Shown piece by piece: positions 8,608 to 16,964 of a stretch of DNA of 64,000 nt. The notes under the pieces are model-generated. The model was not told the DNA's origin and did not search any database. It saw nothing but the letters and a program-made list of their open reading frames with translations. Location: positions 553,990-617,989 of the forward strand of contig NZ_FOGO01000003.1 in the NCBI RefSeq assembly GCF_900111245.1, read 5' to 3'. Origin of the DNA: Streptomyces qinglanensis. GTDB taxonomy: Bacteria > Actinomycetota > Actinomycetes > Streptomycetales > Streptomycetaceae. Every line of letters starts with the position of its first letter. The stretch's first letter is position 1. A program made the position numbers and the translations under genes.

Positions 8608-9360
8608 TCAGCCGCCGCACGAGCCGCCGGGCGGCTCGGCGTCCGGCGCGGCGGGCAGGTCGGCGAGGGCGACCAGCTCCTGCGGACTGACGCCCTCGGG
8701 AACCGGCACCGGCGGCGGGGTGCGCAGCGGCGGCTGCCACCCCTGCTCCGGATCCAGCCGGCGGACCACCCGGGCGGGGGCGCCCGCGACCACCGCGTGG
8801 TCGGGTATCTCACCCCGCACCACGGCCCCCGCCGCGACCACCACGTTGCGCCCCAGCGTCGCGCCGGGCAGGACGACGGCCCCCGCGCCGATCCAGCTCC
8901 CCGCGCCGATCTCCACCGGTGCGGTGCGCGGCCACTGCTTGCCGACCGGCAGCTCCGGATCGTCGTAGGAGTGGTTGGTCGAGGTGATGTAGACGTATGG
9001 ACCGCAGAACACGTCGTCGCCGAGGCTGACCCGGGTGTCCGCGATGACGTGGCTGCCCCGGCCCAGCACCACGCCGTTCCCCAGCCGCAGCACCGTCTCC
9101 GGCCCCAGCTCCAGGTCCGGCATCATCCCCGCCGTCAGCGTGACGTCCTGGCCGACGATGCAGTGGTCGCCGAGTTCGATCCACGGTGTCCCGAAGAGCG
9201 TCCCCTGCGGAAAGGCGAGTCGCGTTCCGGTCCCGATGCGGCGGAACGCATACGGCCCCGGGCGCCGCGCGGTGACGGCCCCCGCCTGCCGGGCCCGGCG
9301 CCAGAGGCCGTGCACGGCGCGGGAGGAGAGGGAGGAGAACGTGTTCCTGAGGGATGGCAC
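8608..9360 (-). CDS. Acyltransferase with left-handed beta-helix (hexapeptide repeats)
   Basis: A 250-residue protein with hexapeptide-repeat turns in two blocks (about 70-120 and 148-190: IGAGSWIGAGAVVLPGATLG and following) separated by a loop containing TSTNHSYDDPE. The His in that loop is the position of the catalytic base in acyl-/acetyltransferases of the maltose/galactoside acetyltransferase type. The start is taken as the GTG at 9360 (VPSLRNTFSSL); the frame is open further upstream but that stretch looks non-coding. Substrate is unknown. The C-terminal 45 residues are Pro-rich and not part of the fold. Confidence 0.86.
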   Translation of the reverse strand: MPSLRNTFSSLSSRAVHGLWRRARQAGAVTARRPGPYAFRRIGTGTRLAFPQGTLFGTPWIELGDHCIVGQDVTLTAGMMPDLELGPETVLRLGNGVVLGRGSHVIADTRVSLGDDVFCGPYVYITSTNHSYDDPELPVGKQWPRTAPVEIGAGSWIGAGAVVLPGATLGRNVVVAAGAVVRGEIPDHAVVAGAPARVVRRLDPEQGWQPPLRTPPPVPVPEGVSPQELVALADLPAAPDAEPPGGSCGG

Positions 9361-9393
9361 GCCGTCACCGTAGCGCCCCGGCAGCGCCGCACC

Positions 9394-9413
9394 CCGGTGA
9401 GGTTCCTCACCGG
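9394..9413. repeat. Inverted repeat upstream of the acyltransferase
   Basis: Nine-base perfect arms (9394-9402 and 9405-9413) are separated by only two bases, too tight for a normal hairpin loop. It sits 34 bp upstream of the acyltransferase start, so it could be an operator, or part of a terminator for the gamma-carbonic-anhydrase-like gene. A 14-bp direct repeat (9473-9486 and 9489-9502) lies in the same spacer. Confidence 0.45.
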
Positions 9414-9528
9414 TAGCTTCCGGCGGGCGCTGCTGCCGGGCACGCCGACGGCCCCCGCGGGCACGGGGGTTCGCAGCCGCCACGGGCAGCAGCCGCCACG
9501 GGTACAGGCGTCCGGTTGCGGGACAGGC

Positions 9529-10077
9529 TCAGGAGGCCGCCGGCCGTTCGCCGACGGACGCGACGCGGTGCTGCTCGGCCAGGTCCACATAGCCGAGCGC
9601 GTTGAGTCGCACGCCCTCGAACTCCTCGTCCGTCAGCTCCCGCCGCACCTTGCCGGGCACCCCGGCCACCAGGGAACCGGGCGGCACGACGGTCCCCTGC
9701 GGCACCAGGGCCTGGGCCGCGACGAGGGAACCGGCACCGATGCGGGCGCCGTTGAGGACGGTGGCGCCCATGCCGATCAGCACGTCGTCCTCGACCGTGC
9801 AGCCGTGCAGCACGGCGTTGTGGCCCACGGTGACCCGGGCGCCGACCTCGACGGGGAAGCCGGGGTCGCCGTGCACGGTGCAGTTGTCCTGCACATTGCT
9901 CCCGGCGCCGAGCACGATGGGGGCGGCGTCGGCACGCAGGACGGCGCCGTACCACACGCTCGACCCGGCCGCCAGGGTGACGTCGCCCGCGATCACCGAG
10001 GTCGGCGCGTTGAACGCCGTCGGATCCAGTCGGGGTTCGTGCCCGCCGACCGTCACGATCAGCCCGTACTGTGTCAC
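9529..10077 (-). CDS. Gamma carbonic anhydrase family protein
   Basis: A 182-residue left-handed beta-helix protein. The zinc-ligand pattern of the gamma-carbonic anhydrase/YrdA family is visible: NVQDNCTVHGDPG followed by TVGHNAVLHGCTV, giving three histidines. It also has the family's APTSVIAGDVTL and SVWYGAVLRAD. Many members show no carbonic anhydrase activity in tests, so enzymatic function is uncertain. Start choice: GTG at 10077 has GGAGAG about 6 nt upstream; a GTG at 10089 in the same frame is possible. Confidence 0.92.
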   Translation of the reverse strand: MTQYGLIVTVGGHEPRLDPTAFNAPTSVIAGDVTLAAGSSVWYGAVLRADAAPIVLGAGSNVQDNCTVHGDPGFPVEVGARVTVGHNAVLHGCTVEDDVLIGMGATVLNGARIGAGSLVAAQALVPQGTVVPPGSLVAGVPGKVRRELTDEEFEGVRLNALGYVDLAEQHRVASVGERPAAS

Positions 10078-10116
10078 GCTGCTCTCCACTCCGGATGTCT
10101 CGCTGACCGGTCCCGC

Positions 10117-10848
10117 TCAGTCGCGGACCGGGGCCGGCGGGGTGCCGTCGAGTTCGGGCCGCGGAGGGGGGTCGCCGTCCGCGGCCGGGGCGGGTTCCCG
10201 CTGCGCGGCGGCGCGCTCGGCCCGGCGCTCCTCGATCGCTTCGGCGGCCACCTTCGCGGCCCGGCGCTTGACGATCACCATGGAGGCGAGGCCGATCAGC
10301 ACGGCGGCCACCAGCCCGAGCCAGGAGAAGCGCTTGAGCCACGCCTCGGCGACGATACCGACGTAGTAGATGACCGCGGTCGTACCGCCCGCCCACACCA
10401 CGCCGCCCAGGACGTTCGCGGTCAGGAACTTCCAGTACGGCATCTTCAGCACGCCCGAGAGCGGCCCGGCGAAGATCCTCAGCAGGGCGATGAAGCGGCC
10501 GAAGAAGACGGCCCACATGCCCCACCGCTGGAAGGAGCGCTCGGCGGTGGCGACATGGCTGGGGCCGAAGTGCCTGGGGAACTTCCCGCCCAGCCAGTCC
10601 AGGAGCGGCTTGCCGCCTCTCCGGCCGATGGCGTACCCGATCGAGTCGCCCACGACGGCACCCACCGTGGCGCAGGTCCCCAGGATCAGCGGATCGATGT
10701 GCCCCTGCTGCGAGGCCAGCAGCGCGGAGCTGACGAGGACGATCTCACCCGGCAGCGGGATCCCCAGGCTCTCCAGCCCGATGACCACCCCCACCAGGAG
10801 GTACACGCTGACAGCCGGAACGTTCTCCAGCCAGTCCTGGATGTGCAA
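10117..10848 (-). CDS. DedA family membrane protein
   Basis: A 243-residue membrane protein of the DedA/SNARE-associated (VTT) family, several members of which act as lipid flippases, for example recycling undecaprenyl phosphate. Visible features are ESLGIPLPGEIVL in the first re-entrant region, GDSIGYAIGRRGG, and FFGRFIALLRIFAGPLSG with the conserved Arg residues, then a C-terminal membrane helix and an Ala/Arg/Pro-rich cytoplasmic tail. The TTG start at 10848 is preferred because AGGAAG lies 8 nt before it. Another VTT-domain protein and UppP are encoded at 14.8-16.5 kb. Confidence 0.9.
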   Translation of the reverse strand: MHIQDWLENVPAVSVYLLVGVVIGLESLGIPLPGEIVLVSSALLASQQGHIDPLILGTCATVGAVVGDSIGYAIGRRGGKPLLDWLGGKFPRHFGPSHVATAERSFQRWGMWAVFFGRFIALLRIFAGPLSGVLKMPYWKFLTANVLGGVVWAGGTTAVIYYVGIVAEAWLKRFSWLGLVAAVLIGLASMVIVKRRAAKVAAEAIEERRAERAAAQREPAPAADGDPPPRPELDGTPPAPVRD

Positions 10849-11001
10849 CTGCGGCTTCCTCTCATGACATCGGAGCACGAGCTGCCATGACGGCACGAAT
10901 TCGGAAGCCTACTCGACCGCGCGCCGACCCGCGTCCACCGCCCTGCGCGCCGCTCACCGGCCGGAACGGCACCGGGACCGGTCAGGCGGCGCGGCGCGGC
11001 G

Positions 11002-11457
11002 TCAGTCGTTGGGCCGCAGGGTCCACACGACGGTCATCTCGCTGCTGACCGCGCCGTCGGGGCGGCGGAGCGCCACCCGGACCGGGAACTCGGGGCGCTC
11101 TCCCCGGTCCAGTTCGGCGACCACCTCGGCAGCCGGGCGGCCGAGCTCGGCGGTGGCGGTGACCACCCCCTTGGCGATCTTCTTGAAGTCCATCTCGGCG
11201 CGCACCGGCAGCGGGACGGCGCGGGAGAGCTGGTCGGCGAACGCGGCCAGGGTCACCGCGCCGCTCGCGGACTCGGCGAGCGTGAACATCGCACCGGCGT
11301 GCGGGCCGCCCACATGGTTGTGGTACTCGCTCTGGTCGGGCAGGGAGACGACGACCCGTTCCGGCGAGGTCTCCAGGTACTCGAGGTTGAGCGTGCGGGC
11401 CATGGGCACGGAGGCCCGCATCAGCTCGCCGATGTCCGGCTGCGACTGTGTGGTCAT
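11002..11457 (-). CDS. Hotdog-fold DUF4442/PaaI-like thioesterase family protein
   Basis: A 151-residue single hotdog domain. The central helix carries HNHVGGPHAGAMFTLAESAS, matching the DUF4442 group that is related to PaaI acyl-CoA thioesterases. The catalytic Asp/Glu of classic PaaI enzymes is not certain here, so I do not claim activity. It is divergent from the Gln/Pro-rich membrane protein gene. Confidence 0.85.
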   Translation of the reverse strand: MTTQSQPDIGELMRASVPMARTLNLEYLETSPERVVVSLPDQSEYHNHVGGPHAGAMFTLAESASGAVTLAAFADQLSRAVPLPVRAEMDFKKIAKGVVTATAELGRPAAEVVAELDRGERPEFPVRVALRRPDGAVSSEMTVVWTLRPND

Positions 11458-11550
11458 GGCCGCACGTTACCACCCAGTAACTCGAAGGGGGAGAATCGTT
11501 CCTTCCCGCTTCGGCCCCATTCGTGTAGCGGGTCCGTACCGATCCGGGAC

Positions 11551-11585
11551 CGGCCGTGGCCGGTACTACGGCCGCACCATAGGGT
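11551..11585 (+). promoter_or_regulatory. Candidate promoter and dyad before the Gln/Pro-rich protein gene
   Basis: A -10-like TAGGGT (11580-11585) ends 8 bases before the ATG at 11594, a spacing that would give a leaderless or nearly leaderless mRNA. A 7-bp dyad, CGGCCGT/ACGGCCG (11551-11557 and 11568-11574), overlaps the likely spacer and could be an operator. No convincing -35 is seen. Confidence 0.35.
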
Positions 11586-11593
11586 TGTCGGCC

Positions 11594-12712
11594 ATGTGGC
11601 CAGGACAGCAGCCGCCCGGGGGCGAGCAGAACCCGCAGCAGCCGAACCCGTACCAGCAGCCCGGCTACGGGCAACCGAACCCGTACCAGCAGCCCGGCTA
11701 CGGGCAGCAGCCCTCGGGCCAGCAACCCGGCTACGGGCAGCAGCCGTCGGGCCAGCAGCCCGGCCAGGGGCAGCCGCCGGGCCCGGCGGGCCACGGCCAG
11801 CAGCCGGGACAGGCTCCCCACCCCTACGGTCAGCCGGGCGGCCCGGGGCAGTCGGGACCGTGGGGCCCGGGGAGCATGCCGGGCAACCCGCAGTCGCCCA
11901 AGGGCGGAGACGGCGGAGGCGGCCGGAAGAAGACGATCGCCATCGCGATCGTCGCCGCGGTCGCGGTCGTCGCCGCGACGGTGGCCGGGGTCGTCGTCCT
12001 CGGCGACGACGACTCGGGCGAGGGCACGAAGAACGAGGCCGACAAGACCTCCTCGCCCTCGGTGAAGACGAAGCCGGAGAAGAGCGAGAAGGGCGAGCCG
12101 GGAGGCGGCGGCGCCTCCAAGGACCCCTCGGACCCGGTGGTGGAGGGCTGGCAGACCGTCGTCAACCCCAAGTGGTACTCCGCCTTCGACGTGCCCGACA
12201 ACGACGACTGGACCCTCGCCAGCCCGGGCACCATCACCGGCTTCGAGGACGACAAGGGCAAGGTCCTGGTCGCCATGTCGGCGCCCGCCTACTACAAGGA
12301 CGACTGGTGCAAGCGCAGCAGCCGCGCCGCCGTCGGCACCAAGGGCGCGCAGGGCTCCAAGAACACCAAGGAGGCGGCACGGATCGCGGCGGGCAACTTC
12401 GCGATCGCCGGCTACGACCAGAAGCAGAAGGGCACCCTCAAGGTCTCCAAGCCCAAGCCGTTCAAGAACGAGCACGGCATCAAGGGCCACACCGTCACCG
12501 CGAAGATCACCGGAGCCCCGAAGGAGGACAAGTGCTCCACCAGTGCGGGCAAGACCGTCACGGTCTCCTGGATCAACAGCAACGGTGACCTGGCGATCTG
12601 GGTCCTCTACACCGACGCCGGCGTCAAGGACGAGGTGTCGGACGCCACCATCGAGAAGATGACGGGCAGCCTCCGCGACTACGACGGCGGCGGGGACGAG
12701 CCCCGCGGCTGA
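11594..12712 (+). CDS. Gln/Pro-rich single-pass membrane protein, unknown function
   Basis: A 372-residue protein in three parts. Residues 1-105 are Gln/Pro/Gly/Tyr-rich with near-repeats NPYQQPGYGQ and QQPSGQQPGYG. A positively charged GGRKK leads into one transmembrane helix (about 115-137, AIAIVAAVAVVAATVAGVVVL). After an acidic and Lys/Ser-rich linker, residues about 185-365 form a globular outside domain with Cys residues near 235 and 316 (DDWCKRSS and EDKCSTSAG) that could form a disulfide. This layout is common in Streptomyces proteins of unknown role. It is not an obvious enzyme. There is no lipobox or sortase signal. Confidence 0.85.
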   Translation: MWPGQQPPGGEQNPQQPNPYQQPGYGQPNPYQQPGYGQQPSGQQPGYGQQPSGQQPGQGQPPGPAGHGQQPGQAPHPYGQPGGPGQSGPWGPGSMPGNPQSPKGGDGGGGRKKTIAIAIVAAVAVVAATVAGVVVLGDDDSGEGTKNEADKTSSPSVKTKPEKSEKGEPGGGGASKDPSDPVVEGWQTVVNPKWYSAFDVPDNDDWTLASPGTITGFEDDKGKVLVAMSAPAYYKDDWCKRSSRAAVGTKGAQGSKNTKEAARIAAGNFAIAGYDQKQKGTLKVSKPKPFKNEHGIKGHTVTAKITGAPKEDKCSTSAGKTVTVSWINSNGDLAIWVLYTDAGVKDEVSDATIEKMTGSLRDYDGGGDEPRG

Positions 12713-12746
12713 CCCCGGAGCCCCCCGGAGCCACGGGACCGGCTGC

Positions 12747-12780
12747 GACGGCGCCCTCAGTCCAGGCTGAAGGCGCCGTC
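12747..12780. terminator. Two-way terminator
   Basis: Perfect 9-bp arms GACGGCGCC (12747-12755) and GGCGCCGTC (12772-12780) with a 16-nt loop that holds the stop codon of the minus-strand gene. It lies between two convergent genes and can serve both. Confidence 0.6.
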
Positions 12781-13617
12781 CGGCGGTTCGGGGGACGGCA
12801 CGGCGTCGCCGTCCTCGACAGCGCGCACACCCCGTGTGAAGTGCTCCAGCGCCGTGCCGTGCTCGACCCGGGCGGGGAACGGGTCGGCCGCGCAGCGGCG
12901 GGCCAGTTCCGCGAGCGGCTGCTCCGCGCGCGAGGCGAGCAGCAGGATGTTGCCGAACCGGCGGCCGCGCAGCACCGCGGGCTCCGCGACGAGCGCGAGC
13001 TGCGGGAAGACCGCGGCGAACGTGGCCAGTTGCGAGGCGAGGAAGCGGAACGGCGCGGCGTCGGCGAGGTTGGCCACGTACAGACCGCCGGGCCGCAGCA
13101 CCCGCGCCGCCTCGCGGGCGTACGGCAGCGTGGTCAGGTGCGCGGGCATCCGCGAACCGCCGTACACGTCGGACACCAGGACATCCGCACCGGCCGGGGG
13201 CGAGGACTCCAGCACGGCCCGCCCGTCGGCCGCCTCCACCGTGACCTCGGCACCGTCCGGGAGCGGCAGGTGCTCGGTGACGAAGGCGGTCAGCTCCGCG
13301 TCCGGTTCGGCCACCCGCTGCCGGGAGCCGGGACGGGTCGCGGCCAGATAGCGCGGCAGGGTGAGCGCTCCCCCGCCGAGGTGGAGCACGTCCAGCGGCG
13401 CTCCGGGCACCGCGGCGAGATCCAGCAGGTGGCCGACCCGGCGCGCGTACTCGAATTCCAGGTGCCCCGGCTCGTCGAGGTCGACGTACGACTGCGGGGC
13501 GCCGTCCAGCGTCAGCAACCAGGCCCGGTCCCGGTCGATGTCCGGCAGCAGCTTGGCCGTGCCGCCCGCGACGGTTCGGATGCGGGGTATCTGCTCCCCG
13601 TCGGCGTCGGTCTCCAC
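12757..13617 (-). CDS. Spermidine-synthase-like methyltransferase-fold protein
   Basis: A 286-residue protein with the spermidine-synthase type Rossmann fold: SYVDLDEPGHLEFEYARRVGHLLDL, then the nucleotide motif VLHLGGGALTLPRYLAATRP, ADGRAVL and ADVLVSDVYGGSRMP, and RVLRPGGLYVANLAD. The DVYG segment stands where polyamine synthases carry catalytic Asp and often Tyr. No S-adenosylmethionine decarboxylase gene is nearby, and Streptomyces hold several such paralogues, so the substrate is open. The start is set at GTG 13617; GGAGAG is very close to it, so the exact start is uncertain. It follows the EF-Tu-like gene by 28 bp. Confidence 0.85.
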   Translation of the reverse strand: METDADGEQIPRIRTVAGGTAKLLPDIDRDRAWLLTLDGAPQSYVDLDEPGHLEFEYARRVGHLLDLAAVPGAPLDVLHLGGGALTLPRYLAATRPGSRQRVAEPDAELTAFVTEHLPLPDGAEVTVEAADGRAVLESSPPAGADVLVSDVYGGSRMPAHLTTLPYAREAARVLRPGGLYVANLADAAPFRFLASQLATFAAVFPQLALVAEPAVLRGRRFGNILLLASRAEQPLAELARRCAADPFPARVEHGTALEHFTRGVRAVEDGDAVPSPEPPDGAFSLD

Positions 13618-13645
13618 CTCTCCATTGTGCGGGCCCGCCGCGGCC

Positions 13646-14362
13646 TCAGCGCACCCCGGTCCCGGGGTGCCGGGGCCGCGGGGCACGTTCCGGCAGCGGC
13701 ACATAGGTGTCGACGGCATCCAGCAGCGCCTCGATCGAGCCCGTCCAGCGCGGATCGCCGTCGAGCGCGCGGCGGGCCGAGACCCGGACGGCCGGGAGGT
13801 TCTCCGCGGCGAAGCCGTGCGCCGCCAGCAGGGTCCGCACCTGGCGCTCGACCCGTTCGCTCAGCCCGTCGCTGCCCGCGTCGGCCATGGTGAGGGCGAC
13901 GACCAGATGGGCGAGCCCACCGCGGCGCGCGAGCGCGAGCTGCTCGGCGGTGCCCGGACGCACACCCTCGCGCACGGAGACGACGAGCAGCGCGCCGTCC
14001 AGACCGGAGCGGGCCCCGCAGTCGCCCGCCCGCACCCGGACGGCCGGACCACCGCCGGGCCGCGGACCGGTGCCGGGTTCCGGGCGCAGGGCCGGGTCCA
14101 GCACGGTGTAGCGCCGGGTGCCGGTGGTGTACCGGAAGCATCGGAGGCGCTGCCCGCGCGCGGCCGGATGTCCGTCCGGGCGCCCGGCGGTCGCGGGCCC
14201 CGGCTCCGGGCCCGGCTCCGGACTGCGGGGTGCCGCTCCGGTCCCGTGGGCGGCCAGCGCCGCGGCCAGGGTGGTCTTGCCGTGCCCGGAATGGCCCAGC
14301 GTGCCGAGGGTGAGGTGGGGGACGGGGAACGGGGCGGTGCGCGGGTGGCTGAGGCCGGACAT
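13646..14362 (-). CDS. Stand-alone EF-Tu-like G domain with eroded GTPase motifs
   Basis: A 238-residue protein that aligns by eye to domain I of elongation factor Tu only. Matches: LTLGTLGHSGHGKTTLAAAL (P-loop, residues 23-30; EF-Tu has GHVDHGKT), DGALLVVSVREGVRPGTAEQ, LARRGGLAHLVVAL, and SARRALDGDPRWTGSIEALLDAVDTYVPLPER at the end of the domain. The G3 motif DCPGH is replaced by DPALRP, and the G4 motif NKxD by TMAD. Domains II and III are missing, so it is not a translation factor. The ATG has AGGAGG 6 nt upstream, a strong site that argues the gene is expressed. Probably co-transcribed with the spermidine-synthase-like gene. Role unknown. Confidence 0.82.
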   Translation of the reverse strand: MSGLSHPRTAPFPVPHLTLGTLGHSGHGKTTLAAALAAHGTGAAPRSPEPGPEPGPATAGRPDGHPAARGQRLRCFRYTTGTRRYTVLDPALRPEPGTGPRPGGGPAVRVRAGDCGARSGLDGALLVVSVREGVRPGTAEQLALARRGGLAHLVVALTMADAGSDGLSERVERQVRTLLAAHGFAAENLPAVRVSARRALDGDPRWTGSIEALLDAVDTYVPLPERAPRPRHPGTGVR

Positions 14363-14763
14363 GGGTGCCCTCCTGGACCGGTACGGACGAGTCGGGACCC
14401 CGGGAAGCAGCCGACCCTCCCCTGTGGGGTCCTCGGCCGGTCCGGGAGGGTCAGCGTCGGCGCGGACGGCCGCCGGGCGGAACGGAGTGGACGTGCGCGC
14501 CCGCCGTCGGCAGGAGGGCAGCCCGCGCGGCGGCCGCCGCCGCGGCCGGAGCACAGAGAAGGGGCAGCCCGAGCACCCCGAGATCATCGCCCGTTCAACC
14601 ACCGCCCGTCGAACGGATTTCGGCTGCCGCCGCGCTGCGCCGTTCCGGCCCTGGTGGAAGCGGACATGGCCAGCCGGAGAACAGCGCTGCGGAACGGTGC
14701 CTTTCGGGCATTCCGCTCGGCTTCGCACGGCGGGGGAACCGATTCGTCGGTTACGCTCCCAGC
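14363..14763. other. Non-coding spacer with candidate leaderless promoter
   Basis: This 401-bp divergent spacer shows no convincing gene. A TACGCT hexamer (14752-14757) ends 6 bases before the GTG at 14764, a geometry expected of a leaderless promoter for the VTT-domain gene; no clear -35 or ribosome site is seen there. Confidence 0.4.
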
Positions 14764-15552
14764 GTGCCCGTCCCCGCCACGCAGCCAGACGGACTCCCCG
14801 GCCGTCTCACCAGGACGCTGCTCTCGCCATGGTCCCGCCTCGCCCTGCTCGTCGCACTGCTGTGCGGAGCCGCGGCGGCGATGCTGCTGTACGAGCCCCA
14901 GCGCCTGCTCGCCCAGGGCTGGCCCCCCGAGATCGCCGGAGGCGCGGCCGTCGCCCTCTTCGGCGCCGCCTACGGGGTGTGCACAGCGGCCTTCGTCCCG
15001 CGCCCCGTGCTCAACGTCGCGGCCGGTGTGCTCTTCGGCGCGGAGGCGGGCACCTTCTCCGCGACGGCCGGCACGGTGATCGGCGCGGGCATCGCCTTCG
15101 GGCTGGGCCGGATGCTCGGCCAGGACGCCCTGCGCACCCTGCTGCGGGGCCGCTGGCTGTCGTCCGCCGACCGGCAGTTGAGCCGGCACGGCTTCCGCTC
15201 CATGCTGATCATCCGACTACTGCCGGGCGTACCGTTCGCGGCCTCGAACTACGGTGCGGCCGTCTCCCGGATGCGCTGGCTCGCCTTCCTGAGCGCGACC
15301 GCGCTCGGCTCGGTACCCAACACCGCGGCCTATGTCATCGCCGGGAGCAGCGCCGCGACTCCGACCTCGCCCGTGTTCCTGGCCTCGTTCGCCTTCATCA
15401 CGCTCTCCGGGCTGGCGGGCGGCGTGATCGCCTGGCGCAAGCGCGCCCAGTTGCGGGGTACCGCTCCGAGCGAGGACACGGCCCCCGGGCCCGCTCTCCC
15501 GTCCGAGACCCGCACCCCCGCCGCCGCTCCGGCGCCGGTCCCCCACCCGTGA
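14764..15552 (+). CDS. VTT-domain (TVP38/TMEM64-type) membrane protein
   Basis: A 262-residue integral membrane protein. After a short N-terminal hydrophobic segment (about 20-40) it has the VTT core: FVPRPVLNVAAGVLFGAEAGTF, GTVIGAGIAFGLGRMLG, and RLLPGVPFAASNYGAAVSRM with the conserved Arg, then two further helices and a Pro-rich tail. The family (DedA relatives) includes lipid scramblases and flippases. UppP, which recycles the undecaprenyl carrier, begins 40 bp downstream; a shared role in carrier-lipid traffic is an inference from this pairing. Start at GTG 14764 lacks a ribosome site. Confidence 0.85.
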   Translation: MPVPATQPDGLPGRLTRTLLSPWSRLALLVALLCGAAAAMLLYEPQRLLAQGWPPEIAGGAAVALFGAAYGVCTAAFVPRPVLNVAAGVLFGAEAGTFSATAGTVIGAGIAFGLGRMLGQDALRTLLRGRWLSSADRQLSRHGFRSMLIIRLLPGVPFAASNYGAAVSRMRWLAFLSATALGSVPNTAAYVIAGSSAATPTSPVFLASFAFITLSGLAGGVIAWRKRAQLRGTAPSEDTAPGPALPSETRTPAAAPAPVPHP

Positions 15553-15592
15553 CCCCGACTACCGACTACCACAGGGACGAGCTCCGCAGCAG

Positions 15593-16465
15593 ATGTCTTG
15601 GTTTGAATCCTTCGTCCTCGGACTCGTCCAGGGACTGACCGAGTTCCTCCCGATCTCCTCCAGCGCCCACCTGCGGCTGGTCGCGGCCTTCGCGGGCTGG
15701 CAGGACCCCGGCGCAGCCTTCACCGCCGTCACCCAGATCGGCACCGAGACCGCCGTCCTGATCTTCTTCCGGAAGGACATCGGCCGGATTCTCGCGGCCT
15801 GGTTCCGCTCCCTCTACAGCCCGGCGGCCCGCAGCGACCACAACGCGAAGACGGGCTGGCTCGTCATCGTGGGCTCCATTCCGATCGGAGTGCTGGGGCT
15901 GACCTTCAAGGACCAGATCGAGGGCCCGTTCCGCGACCTGCGGCTGATCGCGTCGACGCTGGTGGGCCTCGGCATCGTGCTGGGCATCGCCGACCGGATG
16001 GCGGCCCGCGACAGCAAGGGCGGCCGCCACCGGGCACGGCGGGAGCGGAAATCCCTGGAACAGCTCAACGTGCGCGACGGCCTGCTCTACGGCTGTGCGC
16101 AGGCGCTGGCGCTGGTACCCGGAGTGTCCCGGTCCGGCGCCACCATCAGCGGCGGGCTGTTCATGGGCTACCGCCGCGAGGCGGCGGCCCGCTACTCCTT
16201 CCTGCTGGCCGTGCCCGCGGTCCTGGCCTCCGGGCTGTTCGAACTGGCGGACATCGGCGACGGCCACGTCTCCTGGGGACCGACCCTCTTCGCGACCGCG
16301 CTGGCGTTCGTGGTCGCCTACGGCGTCATCGCATGGTTCATGCGCTTCATCTCCACCCGCAGCTTCATGCCGTTCGTCATCTACCGGATCCTGCTCGGAG
16401 TGGCCCTCTTCGCCCTGATGGCGGCGGGTGTCCTCAGCCCGCACGCGGGGCAGTCGGTGGGCTGA
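15593..16465 (+). CDS. uppP: Undecaprenyl-diphosphatase UppP (BacA)
   Basis: This membrane enzyme removes a phosphate from undecaprenyl diphosphate, regenerating the lipid carrier for peptidoglycan and wall polymers and giving bacitracin tolerance. The 290-residue protein shows both family signatures: GLTEFLPISSSAH at residues 14-26, and PGVSRSG at 176-182 with the catalytic Arg/Ser. About eight membrane segments are visible. The region between (about 140-155) is a charged loop. Length is normal for the family. Confidence 0.96.
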   Translation: MSWFESFVLGLVQGLTEFLPISSSAHLRLVAAFAGWQDPGAAFTAVTQIGTETAVLIFFRKDIGRILAAWFRSLYSPAARSDHNAKTGWLVIVGSIPIGVLGLTFKDQIEGPFRDLRLIASTLVGLGIVLGIADRMAARDSKGGRHRARRERKSLEQLNVRDGLLYGCAQALALVPGVSRSGATISGGLFMGYRREAAARYSFLLAVPAVLASGLFELADIGDGHVSWGPTLFATALAFVVAYGVIAWFMRFISTRSFMPFVIYRILLGVALFALMAAGVLSPHAGQSVG

Positions 16466-16562
16466 GCGACCCACGGCACCGGACGCCCGCCGCCCGCCGC
16501 CCGCGCCCCGGACTCCCAGGCGTGAACGAGACAGCTCGGCGACTCCCCGAGTGCCCGTCGGT

Positions 16563-16883
16563 TCAGCGGCGGCGCCGCTGCCGCTCCTGCGCCCGCCTGC
16601 GCCGGAGAACCAGCAGATCGACAGCCGCGATCAGCGCCAACGCGGCGCACAGCGCCGCCAGCACGGTCAGCACCCGGTCGCTGGGGGTGCTGTGGCTGTC
16701 CGAGGCCGCGGCCCACCAGGCGAACAGCGCGGCGGCCGCGGCGAAGAACGGCACTCCGACGGACGACAGCAGTGTGCGCAGCCACAGATCGCTGCGCGCG
16801 GTCACCGGTTCCGTGCCGGAGCGGGAACGCCGGTGACGGCGGTCGTCGTTCCGGTCGGGCCCGGGCTGCGGTGGCTGGGACAC
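16563..16883 (-). CDS. DUF6343-like small membrane protein
   Basis: A 106-residue protein with a charged N-terminus, the segment RSGTEPVTARSDLWLRTLLS typical of the DUF6343 family, two hydrophobic helices (about 42-62 and 72-95) and an Arg-rich tail. Function unknown; found in Streptomyces. Start is uncertain: GTG 16883 has an AAAGG element about 9 nt upstream, while an ATG at 16913 would add ten residues. Confidence 0.75.
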   Translation of the reverse strand: MSQPPQPGPDRNDDRRHRRSRSGTEPVTARSDLWLRTLLSSVGVPFFAAAAALFAWWAAASDSHSTPSDRVLTVLAALCAALALIAAVDLLVLRRRRAQERQRRRR

Positions 16884-16964
16884 GGGAGCTGCCTTTCGCC
16901 GGTGTGCCCCCATGATTCCCGTCGCGCCGCGGATTCCCCGTGCAGACGCGCCAGGAGCCACCGG

